From the NCBI GenBank assembly GCA_003249585.1, contig QKIM01000372.1:1-7083 (forward strand): DNA of 7,083 nucleotides. Direction: 5' to 3'. Both the position numbers and the translations under genes were made by a program. Under the pieces are notes generated by a model. The model worked only from the letters and a program-made list of their open reading frames with translations, made no database searches and had not been told where the DNA came from. Of the stretch, positions 6,259-7,083 are shown piece after piece. Origin of the DNA: Deltaproteobacteria bacterium. Its GTDB lineage: Bacteria > Myxococcota_A > Polyangia > HGW-17. Positions within the stretch are counted from its first letter, which is position 1; each line of letters opens with the position of its first letter.

Positions 6259-7083
6259 ATGGAACAGCACGTCATCAACGATACCCTCTCCCTCATCAAA
6301 GGGCACGACCGGATCATCACCCCCCTCGCCCTGGCCATCGCGCAGGACAGGTTTCCCCATGCCCTGCTCTTCGCCGGACCCGAAGGCATCGGCAAGATGC
6401 TCACGGCGAGAAGCCTCGCCGCCCTGCTGCTCGCGCGGGGAGGCGCAGAGGGTGATCATCAGCGCCATATCGATCGCGTCCACGCGGGAACCCATCAGGA
6501 CTGCATCGTGGTGGATCAGGCCTGGGCGACGAAGAATCCCTCGGCCGCCATCAAGATCGAGGCCATCCGGGCCCTCGAGGAGCGTGTCCGCACCGGCCCA
6601 TCCGAATCGGGCAACCTGGCGGTCATCGTGGATCCCGCTGACGAGATGACCCCAGGAGCCGCCAACGCTCTCCTGAAGACGCTGGAGGAGCCACCTCCGG
6701 GGACCTACTTCTTTCTTATCAGTCAGTCCCCCGACCGACTGCTCCCCACGGTGCGCTCCCGCAGCCACACCTTCCGGTTCTCTCCCCTCCCCGAGGAGAT
6801 CACCGCGGGGCTCCTCAAGGATCGCTACCCGGAGACGCCGTCGGAGGTCCTCGACAGCGTCGTCGAGCTGGCCGACGGGAGCATCGGGCGGGCCCTCGCC
6901 TTCATGGGCTCTGAGCACTTCGCCCAGCTCAGAGAGCTCGTGGAGCGCTTTCTCTCCACCTCCCTCGGGGGCTCCATGCTGGACATCCTCTCCCTCGCAG
7001 AGGCGCTCGGCGGTCTGGAGAAGGAGACCTACGCCCAGTTCTTTCCCATGGTGGAAAAACGGCTCACGGAGATCGTGCGGCAG
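6259..7083 (+). CDS. holB: DNA polymerase III delta-prime subunit (partial, 275 aa visible)
   Basis: The frame is open from ATG 6259 to the right edge; the family is usually about 300-350 residues, so part of the C-terminal domain is missing. Delta-prime is the stator of the clamp loader that places the beta sliding clamp on DNA. Residues 33-46 (PHALLFAGPEGIGK) carry the family entry motif and a Walker A-like P-loop, but the usual Thr/Ser after Lys is Met47. H79-Q80-D81 matches the family HPD position. Residues 122-128 (VIVDPAD) are the degenerate Walker B, followed by the diagnostic NALLKTLEEPPPGTYFFLIS at 136-155. S167-R168-S169 occupies the SRC box that supplies the arginine finger. The zinc-module cysteines expected between about residues 60 and 80 are absent. 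No in-frame ATG, GTG or TTG lies between 6208 and 6259, and the nearest Shine-Dalgarno is 28 bases away. A DnaX-type (tau/gamma) protein is less likely, because that family has a functional GKT P-loop and its own zinc module. Confidence 0.9.
   Translation, partial: MEQHVINDTLSLIKGHDRIITPLALAIAQDRFPHALLFAGPEGIGKMLTARSLAALLLARGGAEGDHQRHIDRVHAGTHQDCIVVDQAWATKNPSAAIKIEAIRALEERVRTGPSESGNLAVIVDPADEMTPGAANALLKTLEEPPPGTYFFLISQSPDRLLPTVRSRSHTFRFSPLPEEITAGLLKDRYPETPSEVLDSVVELADGSIGRALAFMGSEHFAQLRELVERFLSTSLGGSMLDILSLAEALGGLEKETYAQFFPMVEKRLTEIVRQ

Noticed and set aside
6202..6918. A 238-codon minus-strand frame and an overlapping plus-strand frame (6149-6649) across holB
   Set aside because: Both overlap the clearly recognisable delta-prime coding sequence in other frames and show no domain of their own.

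Overview
The window looks like a chromosomal segment of a GC-rich Gram-negative bacterium. Codon third positions are strongly G/C. Two exported proteins with classical signal peptides and one lipoprotein, all built largely from TPR-like helical pairs, point to a periplasm and outer membrane. The best guess for lineage is a deltaproteobacterial group (Myxococcota, Bradymonadota or a relative). That guess rests on protein architecture, not on a database match.

Minus strand, positions 1-5994, read right to left. A sigma70-like promoter (5966-5994) and a strong Shine-Dalgarno lead into a 579-residue secreted TPR-type protein (5911-4172). A perfect 16-bp hairpin with a short T-tract (4115-4156) follows its stop codon. 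Next comes a 1207-residue secreted TPR-type protein (4088-465). Fifteen bases after its stop begins a lipoprotein with an Asn/Gly-rich linker and a TPR-like domain (449-1, cut by the window edge). The three gene products look like partners in one envelope assembly. In size, order and lipoprotein character they resemble the periplasmic TPR components GltC, GltD (AgmU) and GltE (AglT) of the Myxococcus xanthus gliding/focal-adhesion machinery. This is a recalled resemblance and remains a hypothesis.

Positions 5995-6258 hold no convincing gene. They contain small inverted repeats and the leader of the divergent gene.

Plus strand, 6259 to the right edge: holB, the DNA polymerase III delta-prime clamp-loader subunit, truncated at its C-terminus by the window. 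It keeps the AAA+ fold signatures but lacks the cysteine zinc module normal for the family. It is a housekeeping replication gene and appears unrelated in function to the divergent envelope genes.

No RNA genes, mobile elements or CRISPR arrays were seen. Very long open frames opposite the two large TPR genes are codon-bias shadows.
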